Of a DNA stretch of 64,000 bases, positions 42,801 through 53,300 are shown piece by piece. The DNA lies in assembly GCA_013396755.1 (NCBI GenBank), contig VWZF01005259.1, positions 439,959 to 503,958 of the forward strand, in the 5' to 3' direction. The notes below the pieces were generated by a model that was given only the letters and a program-made list of their open reading frames with translations, had not been told where the DNA came from and searched no databases. The stretch is from Sclerurus mexicanus (lineage: Eukaryota > Chordata > Aves > Passeriformes > Furnariidae). The translations under genes and the position numbers were made by a program. Within the stretch, counting starts at the first letter, position 1, and every line of letters begins with the position of its first letter.

Positions 42801-45800
42801 TGTGGGGATTGCTTCCCCAGAAGGGAAAGTAGCTTCTTATAAAAACTTCACATACAATATACTACCTAGAATAAAGGATCTTGGTAAGTAATAAGAGATG
42901 CTTGAAGAGATTTTTTTTTTAATGTGCCTGTGCTCTTTTTAGAAAAGATAACTGTCAAGTATTTACAGGTTTTTTTGCATTTTCTGATTACACATACTAT
43001 AAAAATAGATTCTTAGGTGAGCAAAAATTAGAAACAAGTGAAATCTGTGGAGAAGAAATGAAGACTGAAATAGGATATGTGAATCAAAATCTATTTCAGG
43101 GATTTTGAAGTAAAATGTGATTGCTAAAGCCTAGATAAATCTTGCAGGGCAGTTTGCTTTTAGCATGATTTTCAACTTGAAAAAAGACCTGGTTTTGTGA
43201 GTCTTCAGAAAATTCTTAATTGTCTCTACTAATGTAAAGTTTGGTTCTAAAGAGAGACAAAGAACTACCTGGATTTTTTTTCTTTCACCAGAATAGACAA
43301 TGTAGTTTTCCTTTTTTAAATCCCTGAACAGTAGCTGTGAAGTATCAGAACATGGAAACTTTAAATGTGAAAAATCTTTTTCAGGAAAAGAACTTCTAAT
43401 ATATTGGAGAGGATGTATGAAACAGCTGGTACTATTATCTCAGGAAGCACAGCAAAACTGTTCAACTCAATTTCTCTTGGATTTTTTTTTCCATGTTATC
43501 TTTGCACTGTTTCTGTAGTGGACAGTATTAAAACTTCTTGGCTTTTACTGCCTCGTGATGAAATATGTTTTGTTACGCTCAGCTGTAAGATAATCGTGAC
43601 GTCCGTAGTCAAAATCTCTGTCTGTGGTGGCTGTGTTTCTACTTGTTACTTTTTTTATTTTATTTCATTTTATCTATCAGAATCCCTGAAGAAGCCATGC
43701 ATTTTCACATAGGTTTACATGTTAAGTCAGTGTTTCACAGAATGTGGCTTTTGCCCTTTGATGAAGTTAAGCTTGCAGGTGTGATGAGGGAGTTTACATG
43801 TCTGGAGTCTCTCAATGAAAAGTAAATTTGGATTCTACGTTATGTATTTGTGACTCCTTACTGCCAAGGAATTTCAGTTGTTCCAGAAGGTTAATGTGAT
43901 TTACAGAATTAGGAAAGCATTCTGCTTTACCTACAAAACGTCATGAAAGGGTTGATATACCAAAAAATAAAAGCAGTATCAAAGTTAAGTAGGGTATGCA
44001 GGATGCTAGCTGATGTTCTGTCTTATTTACATTAAGTAAACACTATGGGAATTAAGTATTTTTTAAACGTATTTTTAAGGTCTGTTAGATTCAGTTTTGG
44101 AATGTCTTACTTGTTAGGAAAAGTTTAAAGACATTGCTGTATAAGAATTGTAATGTATTAATATTTGGTAGAAATATGTGCATGACAAATAGTGAAATAA
44201 ATAGCAAGCAAATTGAATGAGATTAATTTGATGCTGTGTTGCTGTTTATTTGTAAAAATGCTGTAAATAAGAATAAGTATAATGAGCCTGAATTATAAAC
44301 CAGCAATGAATCTGACAAATTGTTGAGCTCATGCCAACTGTCCTTTAATAATAGCTCTGTTTTTAAATGTCATAGCTATAAAAAACCCGAGGACAATAAA
44401 AAAACAACTCACAGCATCTTGTCTAAACTAAAGAATGAAGATTTTTTTCAAACTAAGAACTGGTGATGGTGTGAGTCTCAACAGCCTGTAAATAAAACGT
44501 GAAAGTTATGTGTTGTTGATAGTGCTCACTTGATAGCTCTCTGTGACACTTAGTCACTGATATTTGAGATGGCTTTAGTTAAAATTGTGGCAAGTACTGT
44601 GGCCATGGAGAAGATCAGATGATCAGGCTGGATCACCTCTTCAATAAAGACAGGCTGAGAGAGTTGAGGTTGTTCAGTCTGAAGAAGAGAAGGCTTTGGG
44701 GGGACATTATAGAAACCTCCCAATACTGGAAGAGGCCCTTCAGGAGAGCTGGAGTGGGACTTTTTGGAAGGTCATGTAGTGACAGGGCAAGGGGGAATGG
44801 CTTTAAACTGAAGGAGGGTATATTTAGATTGGAATATAGGAAGAAATCCTTTACTGTGGGGGTGGTGAAACACTGGAACAGCTTACCCTGTTGTGGGTGC
44901 CCCATCCCTAGAAGGGGTGTTGAGCAACCTGGTCTAGTGGAAGGTGTCCCTGCCCTTGGCAGAGGAGTTGGAACTAGATGGTCTTTATGGTCCCTTCCAA
45001 CACAAACCATTCTATGCTTCTATCATAGTATGTGTAGCCAGTGAACAACCCCATACCCCCTGACTGCGAGTGTCAGAAGTGAAACACAAGTTCAGGACAT
45101 GCAGATTGGTATAGCTAATAATTCTGAAGTTAAATAAAGGTTATCTTTGCATATCACTTCTTACTACATCTGGGAGTTTCAATATACCTAGTTATGTGTA
45201 CAGCACTTGACAAAATGACTATTTCGTTAATAATGGAAGATCACATACGTATACACTATTAGGTAGAATTGCCTTTTGAAAGTTACTGAATCTTTAGTTG
45301 TTAATCATTGGAGTCAAAGGCAACTAAGATGAGAGAAGACTGGAAGCAATCTATTACAGTTGTTCAATCCTCTTTTAACTATCCTTAAAGCATAATTTTT
45401 TTTTGTTATTTCTTTTTATTGTAGGATATAACTGTGTCCAGCTGATGGCTATTATGGAACATGCGTACTATGCCAGTTTTGGTTATCAGGTCACAAGTTT
45501 CTTCGCAGCATCAAGGTAGGTTTAACTACTTCAGCATCTGTTCTTTTACCTTCTTTCCCATCCACTGAAATCAGAATCACTGTATATGTGTGTTTGCAAG
45601 TGTTTAATGGAAAGTAATTCTTTCTCTTAAATTCGAAATCAATTTGTCATAGTGATCAGCTGCTCTGTGAAACACTTTGTGTAGGATACAAACAAAAAGA
45701 TAATAAGTAACTTCAGCTGTCATAGCATATTCTGCGTAATCCACCTTCAGCAGTCTTTATGCCTGGGTTTTGTGTTGTGGAGTTCTTGGCAGCAGCAAAC

Positions 45801-46828
45801 AGGATGTGTAGGGTGCTCTTTTCTGTCAAACAGAACTATACACTGCTTGCTCATAATACACTTGATTAAAATCATGGCTCTGTGTGTTCTCTGGGAACCT
45901 TTTCACAGGCTTGTATCAGACTGTATTTAGGTTTGAGGCCTAGGGTGAAAATTGATGAAAAATGAATTCAGGTAATTTTAAAGAAAATTATGATAAATAT
46001 GAATGTTCTGAGGTTTTGGGTTTTTTTTTCTTTTCATCTTGGTGATGCTCAAGTGGCAACCAGGTTAAATTTAGATAAGAAGCTTTTAACTGTCTTTATT
46101 AGCTGAAAAAAGGTGTATTGGGCACAAAAATCTTTATTTGAAAATATGTTGGAAAATAGCGTAGTACCTAAACCGAATAACAGCAGATGGTGTATTTTGC
46201 AGACTTTTGTGAATCTATGTTTACTTTTGCAGTCATTGTGTTACTTAATTCCAGCAATATGAATATATTCTTCTTTCTTATGAACTAAAGAAATGTTTAA
46301 TATTAAACAGAAGCTTAAAGTTGTATCAGTTATCTTTTATACTGAATTTGACGTATTAATAATTGAAATGGAAGAATAAAACTGAATCTATCTCTGCAAA
46401 ACATTGAGTGTGTGATGCAATTTTTTAGTGAAAAATTGTTTAAAGTGTTAGTTTGTAAGTAATACCTACTACTTGAGAGGCTGAAAAAATAACCTGTGTA
46501 CAAGTGGAACCTAGGTGATGAAGAACTGCTAACTTTGATGTAGTTTTCCTGATTAATGGTCACTATTGTCAGCATGAGTCCCTATTGCACCACTCACATT
46601 CCATTTGGATTCTGGCAGCCGCTACGGAACTCCAGATGACCTGAAGGAGATGATTGATGTTGCTCACTCCATGGGCATCACAGTTCTGCTTGATGTGGTG
46701 CACAGCCACGCCTCAAAGAACTCAGAAGATGGACTCAACCAGTTTGATGGTACGGATTCCTGTTTCTTCCATTCTGGCTATAGAGGAAATCACCAGCTCT
46801 GGGACAGCAGGCTCTTTGACTATGCAAA
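15697..46828 (+). CDS. GBE1: GBE1 glycogen branching enzyme, partial (exons 2-7, spliced)
   Basis: The gene encodes 1,4-alpha-glucan branching enzyme. It cuts alpha-1,4 glucan chains and re-attaches the oligosaccharide by an alpha-1,6 bond, making the branches of glycogen in the cytosol. Six exons (15697-15866, 23743-23858, 41157-41282, 42748-42883, 45425-45515, 46619-46828) join without frameshift or stop into 849 nt. Exon lengths 170/116/126/136/91/210 fit human cDNA intervals c.144-992, and known human splice-variant names (c.691+2, c.993-1) fall at the same boundaries. The encoded part covers about residues 48-331 of roughly 700: CBM48 first, then the start of the GH13 barrel with region I (DVVHSH). 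The start codon, the catalytic nucleophile and acid/base regions and the C-terminal all-beta domain are outside the window. Identity rests on long recognisable stretches such as YCKEWAPGAE, LRIYESHVGI, MEHAYYASFGYQ and LLDVVHSHASKN. All donors are GT and all acceptors AG. Confidence 0.97.
18139..18170. repeat. (AAT)n trinucleotide run
   Basis: TAATAATAG and AATAATAATAATAATAG words form an interrupted AAT microsatellite. Confidence 0.75.
19811..19830 (+). other. G-quadruplex-type motif
   Basis: Four GGG runs at 19811-19813, 19820-19822, 19824-19826 and 19828-19830 with loops of 6, 1 and 1 bases, on the GBE1 sense strand of intron 2. It meets the usual G3-N1-7 pattern. Structure and function are inferred only. 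Confidence 0.6.
23167..23189. repeat. Poly-T run
   Basis: More than 20 nearly uninterrupted T bases in intron 2. It is not followed by a recognisable retroelement on either strand. Confidence 0.85.
23743..23858 (+). CDS. GBE1: GBE1 exon 3 (CBM48 module)
   Basis: 116 nt, human residues about 105-143. The acceptor is ttttatgttgtag. The first two bases complete the Asn of the conserved D-F-N-G-W-N-P motif, split across intron 2. The rest reads GWNPFSHPYKKLEYGKWELY, then a variable loop (IPPGEDGCPAVPHG) and SKLK, ending at a codon boundary. The W of GWNPF and the YGKWEL strand are CBM48 landmarks that contact glucan in this family. The length equals the human exon, so there is no indel even in the loop. 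The donor is GTGTTG, clearly poorer than the others in this gene (see findings). Confidence 0.96.
29195..29405 (-). mobile_element. CR1 LINE 3'-end fragment, diverged
   Basis: The segment has the order of a reverse-complemented CR1 tail: ttggaaaggacttcaaggat, a duplicated caactggtcc, then ccagcagcctattcagctag, atcttaagtgtccaagattg and a gggcttccctggggag block. It is more diverged than the other copies and contains no intact coding part. It is antisense to GBE1. Its outer boundaries are approximate. Confidence 0.8.
33384..33655 (+). mobile_element. CR1 LINE fragment (ORF2 C-terminus and 3' end)
   Basis: The + strand encodes a decayed version of the C-terminal tail of CR1 ORF2 (FFQVTSERVSGNGLQL, RVIRHWNGLPRKVGG). 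It is followed by the 3' untranslated end with gggacatgatttagtggt, ggactcaatgatcttttcca and a final attctgtgattctctg. The tail sequence differs from that of the copy at 44612-45025, so the two belong to different CR1 subfamilies. Heavily 5'-truncated; endonuclease and reverse transcriptase regions are absent. Sense to GBE1. Confidence 0.92.
34610..34680. repeat. A/C-rich low-complexity tract
   Basis: CAAACAAA, CAAAAC and CCCCAAAA words over about 70 bp in intron 3; similar composition to the left edge of the window. Confidence 0.8.
35780..35803. repeat. Poly-A run
   Basis: A run of A interrupted by single G bases, in intron 3. No retrocopy was recognised upstream of it. Confidence 0.8.
37178..37209. 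repeat. T/G simple-sequence tract
   Basis: T run followed by GTTT repeats, in intron 3. Confidence 0.8.
39133..39192 (+). mobile_element. CR1 LINE 3'-terminal remnant
   Basis: About 60 bp resembling the last part of a CR1 element: ggtgacctttaaaaggtccc, ctccaagtgacc, then ttctatgatactgtgattct. The repeated ATTCT(A/G)TGA-type 3' terminus supports the call. It is very short and ends roughly 150 bp before the poly-A/tandem duplication at 39341. Confidence 0.72.
39341..39523 (+). repeat. 83-bp tandem duplication with A/G runs, ending in poly-A
   Basis: Two copies of a unit made of an A run, a G run, then agttcaacac(a/c)cctcccc and ttttcatctgaggctttt, with aagatattca, (t/a)agttctcctta at the end. 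The marker agttcaacac starts at 39361 and at 39444, giving a period of 83. Only a few substitutions separate the copies. A poly-A run of about 22 (39502-39523) follows the second copy, where a third unit would begin. Confidence 0.92.
40489..40509. repeat. (AAAT)n microsatellite
   Basis: Five imperfect AAAT/AAATA units near the 3' end of intron 3. Confidence 0.75.
41157..41282 (+). CDS. GBE1: GBE1 exon 4 (end of CBM48, linker)
   Basis: 126 nt, exactly 42 codons, phase 0 at both ends, human residues 144-185. The acceptor is tggttattttatag. The translation runs VVIRAQNGALLYRISPWARY, then VVRDEDKVNYDWVHWNPPQSYI. The motif R-I-S-P-W-A-x-Y-V is characteristic of eukaryotic branching enzymes. The Arg codon at 41223-41225 corresponds to human R166, a residue mutated in branching-enzyme deficiency. 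The donor is GTAAGG. Because both ends are phase 0, skipping this exon would keep the reading frame. The preceding intron is the longest fully contained one, 17.3 kb. Confidence 0.96.
41283..42747 (+). other. GBE1: GBE1 intron 4
   Basis: 1,465 nt between a GTAAGG donor and a strong pyrimidine-rich acceptor. AT-rich, with an A run near 42251-42260; nothing else recognised. Confidence 0.92.
42748..42883 (+). CDS. GBE1: GBE1 exon 5 (entry to GH13 barrel)
   Basis: 136 nt, human residues 186-231. It has a strong polypyrimidine acceptor (ttttttccttgtag) and a GTAAGT donor. The translation begins HKHPSPKRLKSLRIYESHVG, then IASPEGKVASYKNFTYNILPRIKDLG. L-R-I-Y-E-S-H-V-G is the first beta-strand region of the catalytic barrel and is highly conserved in branching enzymes. 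The His codon at 42754-42756 matches human H188 and the Leu codon at 42862-42864 matches human L224, both disease-associated positions; both are conserved here. The exon ends after the first base of a Gly codon. Confidence 0.96.
42884..45424 (+). other. GBE1: GBE1 intron 5
   Basis: 2,541 nt, GTAAGT donor and tttattgtag acceptor. It contains one sense-oriented CR1 copy (44612-45025), about 400 nt upstream of the acceptor. The rest is AT-rich without recognised features, apart from a small CpG cluster around 43553-43608. Confidence 0.92.
44612..45025 (+). mobile_element. CR1 LINE, 5'-truncated copy
   Basis: A clear CR1 copy of about 410 bp. It starts near ggctggatcacctcttcaat, continues with aagacaggctgagagagttg and gaagaagagaaggcttt, and encodes a decayed ORF2 tail (VGLFGRSCSDRARGNGFKLK, VVKHWNSLP). 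It ends with gagcaacctggtctagtgga, aggtgtccctgccc, ggtcccttccaacacaaacc and attctatgcttct. A 141-codon reading frame (44619-45044) mixes ORF2 remnant and 3' sequence and should not be annotated as a gene. It lies in sense orientation in intron 5. Confidence 0.95.
45425..45515 (+). CDS. GBE1: GBE1 exon 6 (GH13 barrel)
   Basis: 91 nt, human residues 231-261. The acceptor is a long T-rich tract ending tttattgtag; the donor is GTAGGT. The translation is YNCVQLMAIMEHAYYASFGY followed by QVTSFFAAS, with split codons at both ends (Gly in front, Ser behind). The E-H-x-Y-Y-x-S-F-G-Y-Q block is a signature of alpha-glucan branching enzymes and sits next to the substrate-binding face of the barrel. It is one of the strongest identifiers in the window. 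Confidence 0.97.
45516..46618 (+). other. GBE1: GBE1 intron 6
   Basis: 1,103 nt, the shortest intron in the window, GTAGGT donor and ttctggcag acceptor. AT-rich; nothing else recognised. Confidence 0.92.
46619..46828 (+). CDS. GBE1: GBE1 exon 7 (GH13 conserved region I)
   Basis: 210 nt, human residues 261-331. The acceptor is ttggattctggcag, with a modest pyrimidine tract; the donor is GTAAGT at 46829. The translation starts RYGTPDDLKEMIDVAHSMG, continues ITVLLDVVHSHASKNSEDG, then LNQFDGTDSCFFHSG and ends LWDSRLFDYA plus two bases (AA) of a codon completed in exon 8. DVVHSH at 46692-46709 is GH13 conserved region I. The Tyr codon at 46821-46823 matches human Y329, the site of the adult polyglucosan body disease founder variant; it is Tyr here. 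Exon 8, which should begin with one base followed by a Trp-Glu motif, was not found downstream in the window. Confidence 0.97.
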
Positions 46829-47032
46829 GTAAGTATGAGATGTCACTTCACCTGTGTTAGTGGTTATTACTTCTTACTAGGTCTAAAACTACACTATTTG
46901 CCAAACTTGTAAACAGTTGGGTTGTTCAGCATTAGAATATGCAGAGTTAAGTTTCTCTACTTGTCTTAGGACTGAAAATCTGGCACTAAATGATGGTATT
47001 GAGGTTTCATTATTCTTCTGTCATCTATGGCT

Positions 47033-47345
47033 ACATATATATAACACATATATAATATAAGTTATAATATAAACTATATTATATATAAAATATACAACAT
47101 ATAAAATACACAATATATAAATATATGTTATATACCATGTGCATTTTAAGTATTGCATAATGCTGTAGATTTACATTTATTTTTATTTTACATTGCTTAT
47201 ATATAGAGATACCAATTTAAATATTTAATATATAGAAATATATAATTGTGTATATTATGCACTATATAATGGATTTGTATTTTCATATTATATGCAATAT
47301 ATTGTATATTTTATATATGCTATATTATGTTTGTGTATAAAAATA
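47033..47345. repeat. Long AT-rich microsatellite region
   Basis: About 310 bp dominated by ATATA words, interrupted by ordinary AT-rich sequence around 47140-47200. It lies about 200 bp after the exon 7 donor. Many self-complementary words are present. Confidence 0.88.
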
Positions 47346-50300
47346 AAGGAATAAGAAAAGCTGAAGAGAACTTGTAAGTTCTTGAAATCTATTGTCAAAC
47401 TGTCAGGTTGTTGAAATATAGGAAAAGTTTCCCCCCAGGACAACTAACTCCATTCCAAAGAGCTTCCAGAGGTCAATCAGCAGTTAATACAAAGCAGGGG
47501 TCATGTTGAGCAGATAGTTTGAGACCCACTTTGGGCACACTTAATTAACCAGTATGAAAATAGTGTGTGTCAATAAGCGTATTAATGCCAGATGATTATT
47601 AGCATTTAATATTGTTTACTTTGTATTCTCTGAGGCATTGGGGCTGAGGAGATTGATCTTGTATGCTGAATATATCAGTGGTTTAAAAGGAGAAACAGAC
47701 ACAGGCAGCCAGCTTGTTTCAGTCTCCTTGCATTTTCACGTTTGTTCATTCCAGAACCACCCTGATTCCTCCCTTTACTTTTTTTTTATTCTTTCCCCTA
47801 AACATTCCACAATAAGTTTTGTGTAACTTCACAATCTCCTTAAAACACGTCTTAATAAATTCTATACAGTGTTACTCACTTATTCCATGATAAATTCTCT
47901 TTTTTTTCCCCCCTTGAGATGCATGATAATTTTGTATGACCTTTGTATCAAAGTTCTGGTTTAACCCTTTAAAGGTTACACTCAAGTGGTTCCTGCAGTG
48001 GCTCATCACTCAGTGACTGTAGGGTTCTGGTCTCTTTTCATTCTGTTAGTTTTTAGGTTTTGTGTGCTGCAAGTTTTTCCCATTTTTCTCCCTCACTTGC
48101 ATTGAATTGCTGTGAACCTGATATACACTGCACTATTGAAGAAGTCATAGGCCTATTGTTTAATGAAAACATCTGCAAGATAATTTGTTTTCAAATAAGA
48201 CAATCGACCAGTGTGAAAAGTGACTTATATGCTGTATTAGTTAATAGGATGAGCTGTTCTCTATTTACTTGTTATTTGGGACAATTTAATGGTTGAATTC
48301 AGGGGGACTTTTTGAATTGGGATTTTAATTATTATAAAAACTGCATTTTAGTGTGTTTAATAGTTTTCTGAGTTGCTTCCTATTAAACTTTATCTGAAAT
48401 ACAATTTAGTTTAAGTTAATATTAATCTTAAAGCTTTATTATAAATACAGTAGCATTGCACACTTATCTCCTTTGATGCTTACGTATAATCAAGTGCCAG
48501 ACTGAATGCTGGAGAGGGGAGGTGGAAAGAGCTGCGAGGGGGTGAGATAAGATTAGGAAATAGCAAAGACCAGAGAAACTGAGTCTATGCACTGGATGGC
48601 TAAGGGCCCCTTGTACCATTTCCCATGCCCTGCCCTCTGGTGAAATGCAACAACAAATTTCAGTTTCCTATTTCAAACTTCTGTGGAAACCCTTCCTTCC
48701 CCTTCACAGGAAGCTGTGAACTGTTTCTAGTCCTTAAGGGCTTCTTTCATCCTAATATCTGATACACTGAATATTTTGTATGTGTTTATTGTAATATTTT
48801 AAGGCTTAAAAGATATAACCACCGTGTTTATTTTAAGTAACTCAAGACTGATTGAAAAATAGTTTGATTTTTTTTTTTCCTGGGTTTTGTATGTGCGGGT
48901 CCCAAACAAAGTTGTGAAAGAATCAGAACTGACATTTCATTGAAAATGTTATTTCTTTTTTTCCATTTAAACTATATTGACATGCTGCTAATTTCCATAG
49001 CAGTGAATGAGCAGCTCTAGTCTGGAAGAGGGGAGTATAAAAATCTGTGAGAGAGATTCAAGTCGCTGGCAGGTGTTGAAAGTTTGCTGAAAATAAATAA
49101 CACCAGACACAGTCTATTGAATGGTCTATGGCAAAGCTTACTTGCTGAGAGCAATTTCTTCAGCTGATTCACTGTCCTGTACAGTGCTTGTACTAAATCC
49201 CTTGCCTTCTGTAGTGGGAAGAACTGTTCTATCCACAGGTACTTAAACATCAAATGCAAAGAATGCTCAATTCACTTTAGAATTGAGAGAAACTAATTCT
49301 CTGCCATGGAAGAGATTAAGGAACAATTGCTTTATCAGTTTAGTCTGTCTACATTTTCTTTGAAAGCCAAGATGTATGTAAATTTATGTCGCAGCATTTG
49401 CAAGATTATTCAGTTGTCTGCAAAGGGGACTGTGAATATTTGCTGTAACAGAATGTGGCAAAAGATCTATATCCATGCTGGGGGAAAAAAAAAAAGGATT
49501 ATATGCTTCATGTATTTTAAATACACAAAATAATGTTTTTTAGTAAAGTTTATATAAGCAGAGAGTAGCTCCAAGAAAAGCAACAATAAAACTGTTCAAA
49601 GGACAACTTGGATTTTGTATCTTGCACAATAGTGCTACTTAAAAAAGTGGTGGCATGTTTTGTATTTAATATTTTTTAATCTATATTTATGCAAGTGTTG
49701 TCAAACAGGGAGCTTTTCTGTAAGTTGTGAACAGCAGCTTAAAATTATGCTGTTCGTGGTATCACAGGAGTATAAAACCTTGATATTGAAATGAAAATTT
49801 GCAGACAACTGGACACATAAAAGGATATTTTCCTCTTAATACTCTTTTCCCACAAAAGTATTAGAAATTATGCTTTAAAATTAACCAAAATATTGAGAAA
49901 TAAAAATTTACTTTCATAATTTCCATAAGTTTTGCATGTTTTTGAGTTTTTATAAAATCTGGATCCTGGGTGGTGTTTTCCTGAAATGCTAGTTTGGCAA
50001 ATCTTACTCTCCTTTGTCACCATCCCTTTCTGACTGTGTCTGTGCTCACCTCCCACCCCTTGCCTCCATCAGCGACCAACCCAGAAAACAGAATCATAAA
50101 ATTTGTGTGAGAATTACAGTTGATTTTCGATTTTTTTTTTAAATATATTTTTATATCATTTGTCTTGGTTCGTGTTAAAAATAATGTGAGTTTTCGATCC
50201 CTGAATTGATGAAAGTGAAATGCCTTAGTGTAAAAGGGATGCCACAAGCTTGGACTCTTATTCTAGTTGGCACTGTCTAGTTAATTTTGTAGTAAATCAG

Positions 50301-53300
50301 TTGTCTCTATTGTGTTCCTGTTTAAGGTAGCTCACTTGAAATACATGCAACCACCTTCCCTCCCATCTTAAGCAAGGATTCTGCTTGTAATTAATTTCGC
50401 AAAAGCCAAGTATAACAATTTTTTCTTACTAAAATCATATTCAAAGGTTATTCAGCTGCGAGGTTCATTAAAACTGATGCTGTAGACTCTGGAGACCAGG
50501 TGGGATCACAACCAGAGTGGTTGATTGTGTTTTGATTTAAATTCATTTCTCCAAATAGCAAATGTGTCTAAAATACTAATCAGGCAAAACAATTTAAAAA
50601 TAATTGAGAACAAGATATTACCTAGCACAGATAAGAGGGTTTTTTTTTCCCAAGTGCTGCATAAATAGAATGTGTAAGTGATGCTGCCTTTCTAGACTTA
50701 CTGAGGTCTGAGTATATTGTTTTGATTAAGGGTCTTCCTGCTTTCTCCTTAGATTTTGTTAGACTCTATTCTCTCTTAATCCAACTATAAATGTCAATAG
50801 GTATACTGGTATGTTTCTGTGGCCCTTGAGGAATAGTGGTAGAAGTAAAACTCACAAATCAAGTGATGCCTTAAGTTTTGTTTGTGGTTTAGTGTTTAGT
50901 AGTTTGTTTAGGTGGTTTTCTTTTAATATTGTGACTCTCTTCACCTGAGCACTTAGCCAAAATTTTAAGTTCTTGCACGGTCTAGGAGTTAAATTTGGCA
51001 CAAGAGTCAGAGGTTGATTTACATTCTGGTTTTGATTGTAATTAGTCTGGCTTCCTTGAGCTGAACAGTACAGTCTGTAAGAGATGATTTTGGTTGCAAA
51101 GTTTCAGGGCTAGCAGATGTCCTGGCATCTCTTTTTGGGGCTTTTTGGGGCCTTGTTTTCAAGGCTTTTTTTTTTTTTCCCCTAGACTGGATTTTGTGTC
51201 CATACTTTGGGGTTTAAAAAGCATAACTAAGCCATATAGTGGGAGAAATCTCTACTTTTATTTAGCCTTTTCTTCCTTCTGCAGTTTTGTGAAGTTTCGA
51301 CTGACATCCATGCCAAATGAGCTTTGAAATGCTGCAGGTAGGGTTTAGAGTATAAATGCTTTGTCCCATGAGCCACAATTCTTACATCAGGGCAACAGAT
51401 GACTTGCTAGTCCCCTGCTGCCTAACCAGATGTTCTCTCCAGCTCGGTCTTCTGAACTGTTGGTGGAACAGCTGATCATAGCTCAGTCCTTTTTTTTTTT
51501 TTGTTTAGTTTTTCATAAAGTGGGTTATCAAGTGCCATGGCTCAGAAACTGCTTTTAACCCCGCTGTGAGTGCTGCAGGAACAGGGCAGCTGTCAGGTGC
51601 TGAAACACGTGTGTTATTTCTGGTTTAGGTGGCCTACTCTCCAGCTTGCCTCTCCAGAGTGGTGTGGGTCACCTGAGGCTTTTCTTCCCTCTGCTGTGGC
51701 CCAGCCTCTCTGGTGCTCTCTCGCATCTCAAATGATTCAGTGCACCCATGTTGGCTGCTGAGACGGTGGCCTTTCCTGCCACCCAGTGTTTAAATCCTGC
51801 ATTGACCTTGTGCTCTATTTTATGGGAAAAAAGGCTCCACTGACATCCATAGTAACTTAATTCACTTTGGGATCTGACTCCTTAAAGACATGTTGATCTT
51901 CTAACATTTTCAGCTGTCTCTATTGAGGTCAGTATTTAGTTTTTCCTTTAACAGCTGTTCTTAACCTGAATTGTTTTTCTTTCTTCTGATTGCCAACTTT
52001 GCCAATTTTTATCTGCCACTGATGTAATATTAGTACAGAATATGGACAGAATTAGAAGATGCATCTTTCAGAGTTTGGTGTTCAGTTAGTAGCGCTGGGA
52101 TCCTAGTTCTCTTGTGAGAATAGCTGTCCAGAATTTGTTCTTGTTTTAAGTAGCCTACAATTCAATGATGAGCTCTTCCACAACATCTGTGGAAGTGAAA
52201 ACTTGTTACCTTATTTGGGAGCATCCCCACGGATTTTAACTGTCAGTTTTCAGGATGCAGTAGATGCATTGCTATTCTTTATCGCTTGGACTATTAGTAT
52301 TTTAAATGGGTCTAAGTTGATGCTTTATGGAGTACCACAGTATTAAAGATTGTGGTGCCTTGCCTAACCTAATGTTGCACTTAAGGAAAACTGACACATC
52401 AGCATGAGTTACAGAATGCAGATAACAGGTCATGTGTGTTCTTACCATCCACCCCAGGGTCACCTTATTCACACATGTTTTAGAGTGCAAAGATGGTACA
52501 CTTGACTGCAAACTTAATTAACAAACACAAAGGATAGGTAGGATTTAAACACTGCTGGTACACTCGTTGCTTCCAAGATGACAACTGAAGACACTGTGCT
52601 GGTCAGGCAGGCATCAGTAAGGTGGGAGCAAGGAGCCTGACGCTATTTGTAACAGACCCTTGGTGATTCTGGGTTATCCTCTTTACAGTTTTGCACCTTT
52701 CCATGTTTTTCTTTTTGAATCCTAGAGCTCCTAACAAACCTGTCTGTCTGTAACTTTACCTTTTCTACCTTCTATAGTTCTAATCTAAAGACTTTCTTTC
52801 TGTTTTCTCTCAAAAAAGCAATTTTCTTAGAGGCTTAAGCTATGCAGGTTTTGGGACACAGCTGATCCCCTAGAAAGGGGGAGAGAAGAGGGAAAGGCAG
52901 CAGGGGAAGATTACCAAAGAATTGGGGAATCATATACAAAAGACTTGAATTCCCAGAGTGTAAGAACTGAAGTGTTTTCTTCTGCAGCTTCTGAGGATTT
53001 AGTAATGTACAGGTGATGTTCTTCCAGCTGCATTTATGCAGCAATAATGACATCCAGTGGCATGCCATATTTGTCATAAATATGTTGCCATTGTAGATAT
53101 ACTGTGGCCATTATTCCAACTGGATTAAAGGCAATGCAGAGATAGTTGTCAGCAAGCTAGATTCTCAGTGATTTGGTATCTTTTTGGTTATTGTTGATTC
53201 TATGGTAATTATAGTAGGAACAGTGATGTAGGTTGTATTTCGTGGTGTAAAACACTAAGGTTTGCTGATTTTAATTAATTTCCTGCCAATCTTGCTCCAC

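Noticed and set aside
44619..45044. 141-codon open frame as a gene
   Set aside because: It is a CR1 ORF2 tail fused by chance to CR1 3' untranslated sequence; the minus-strand frame 44633-45010 is its shadow.
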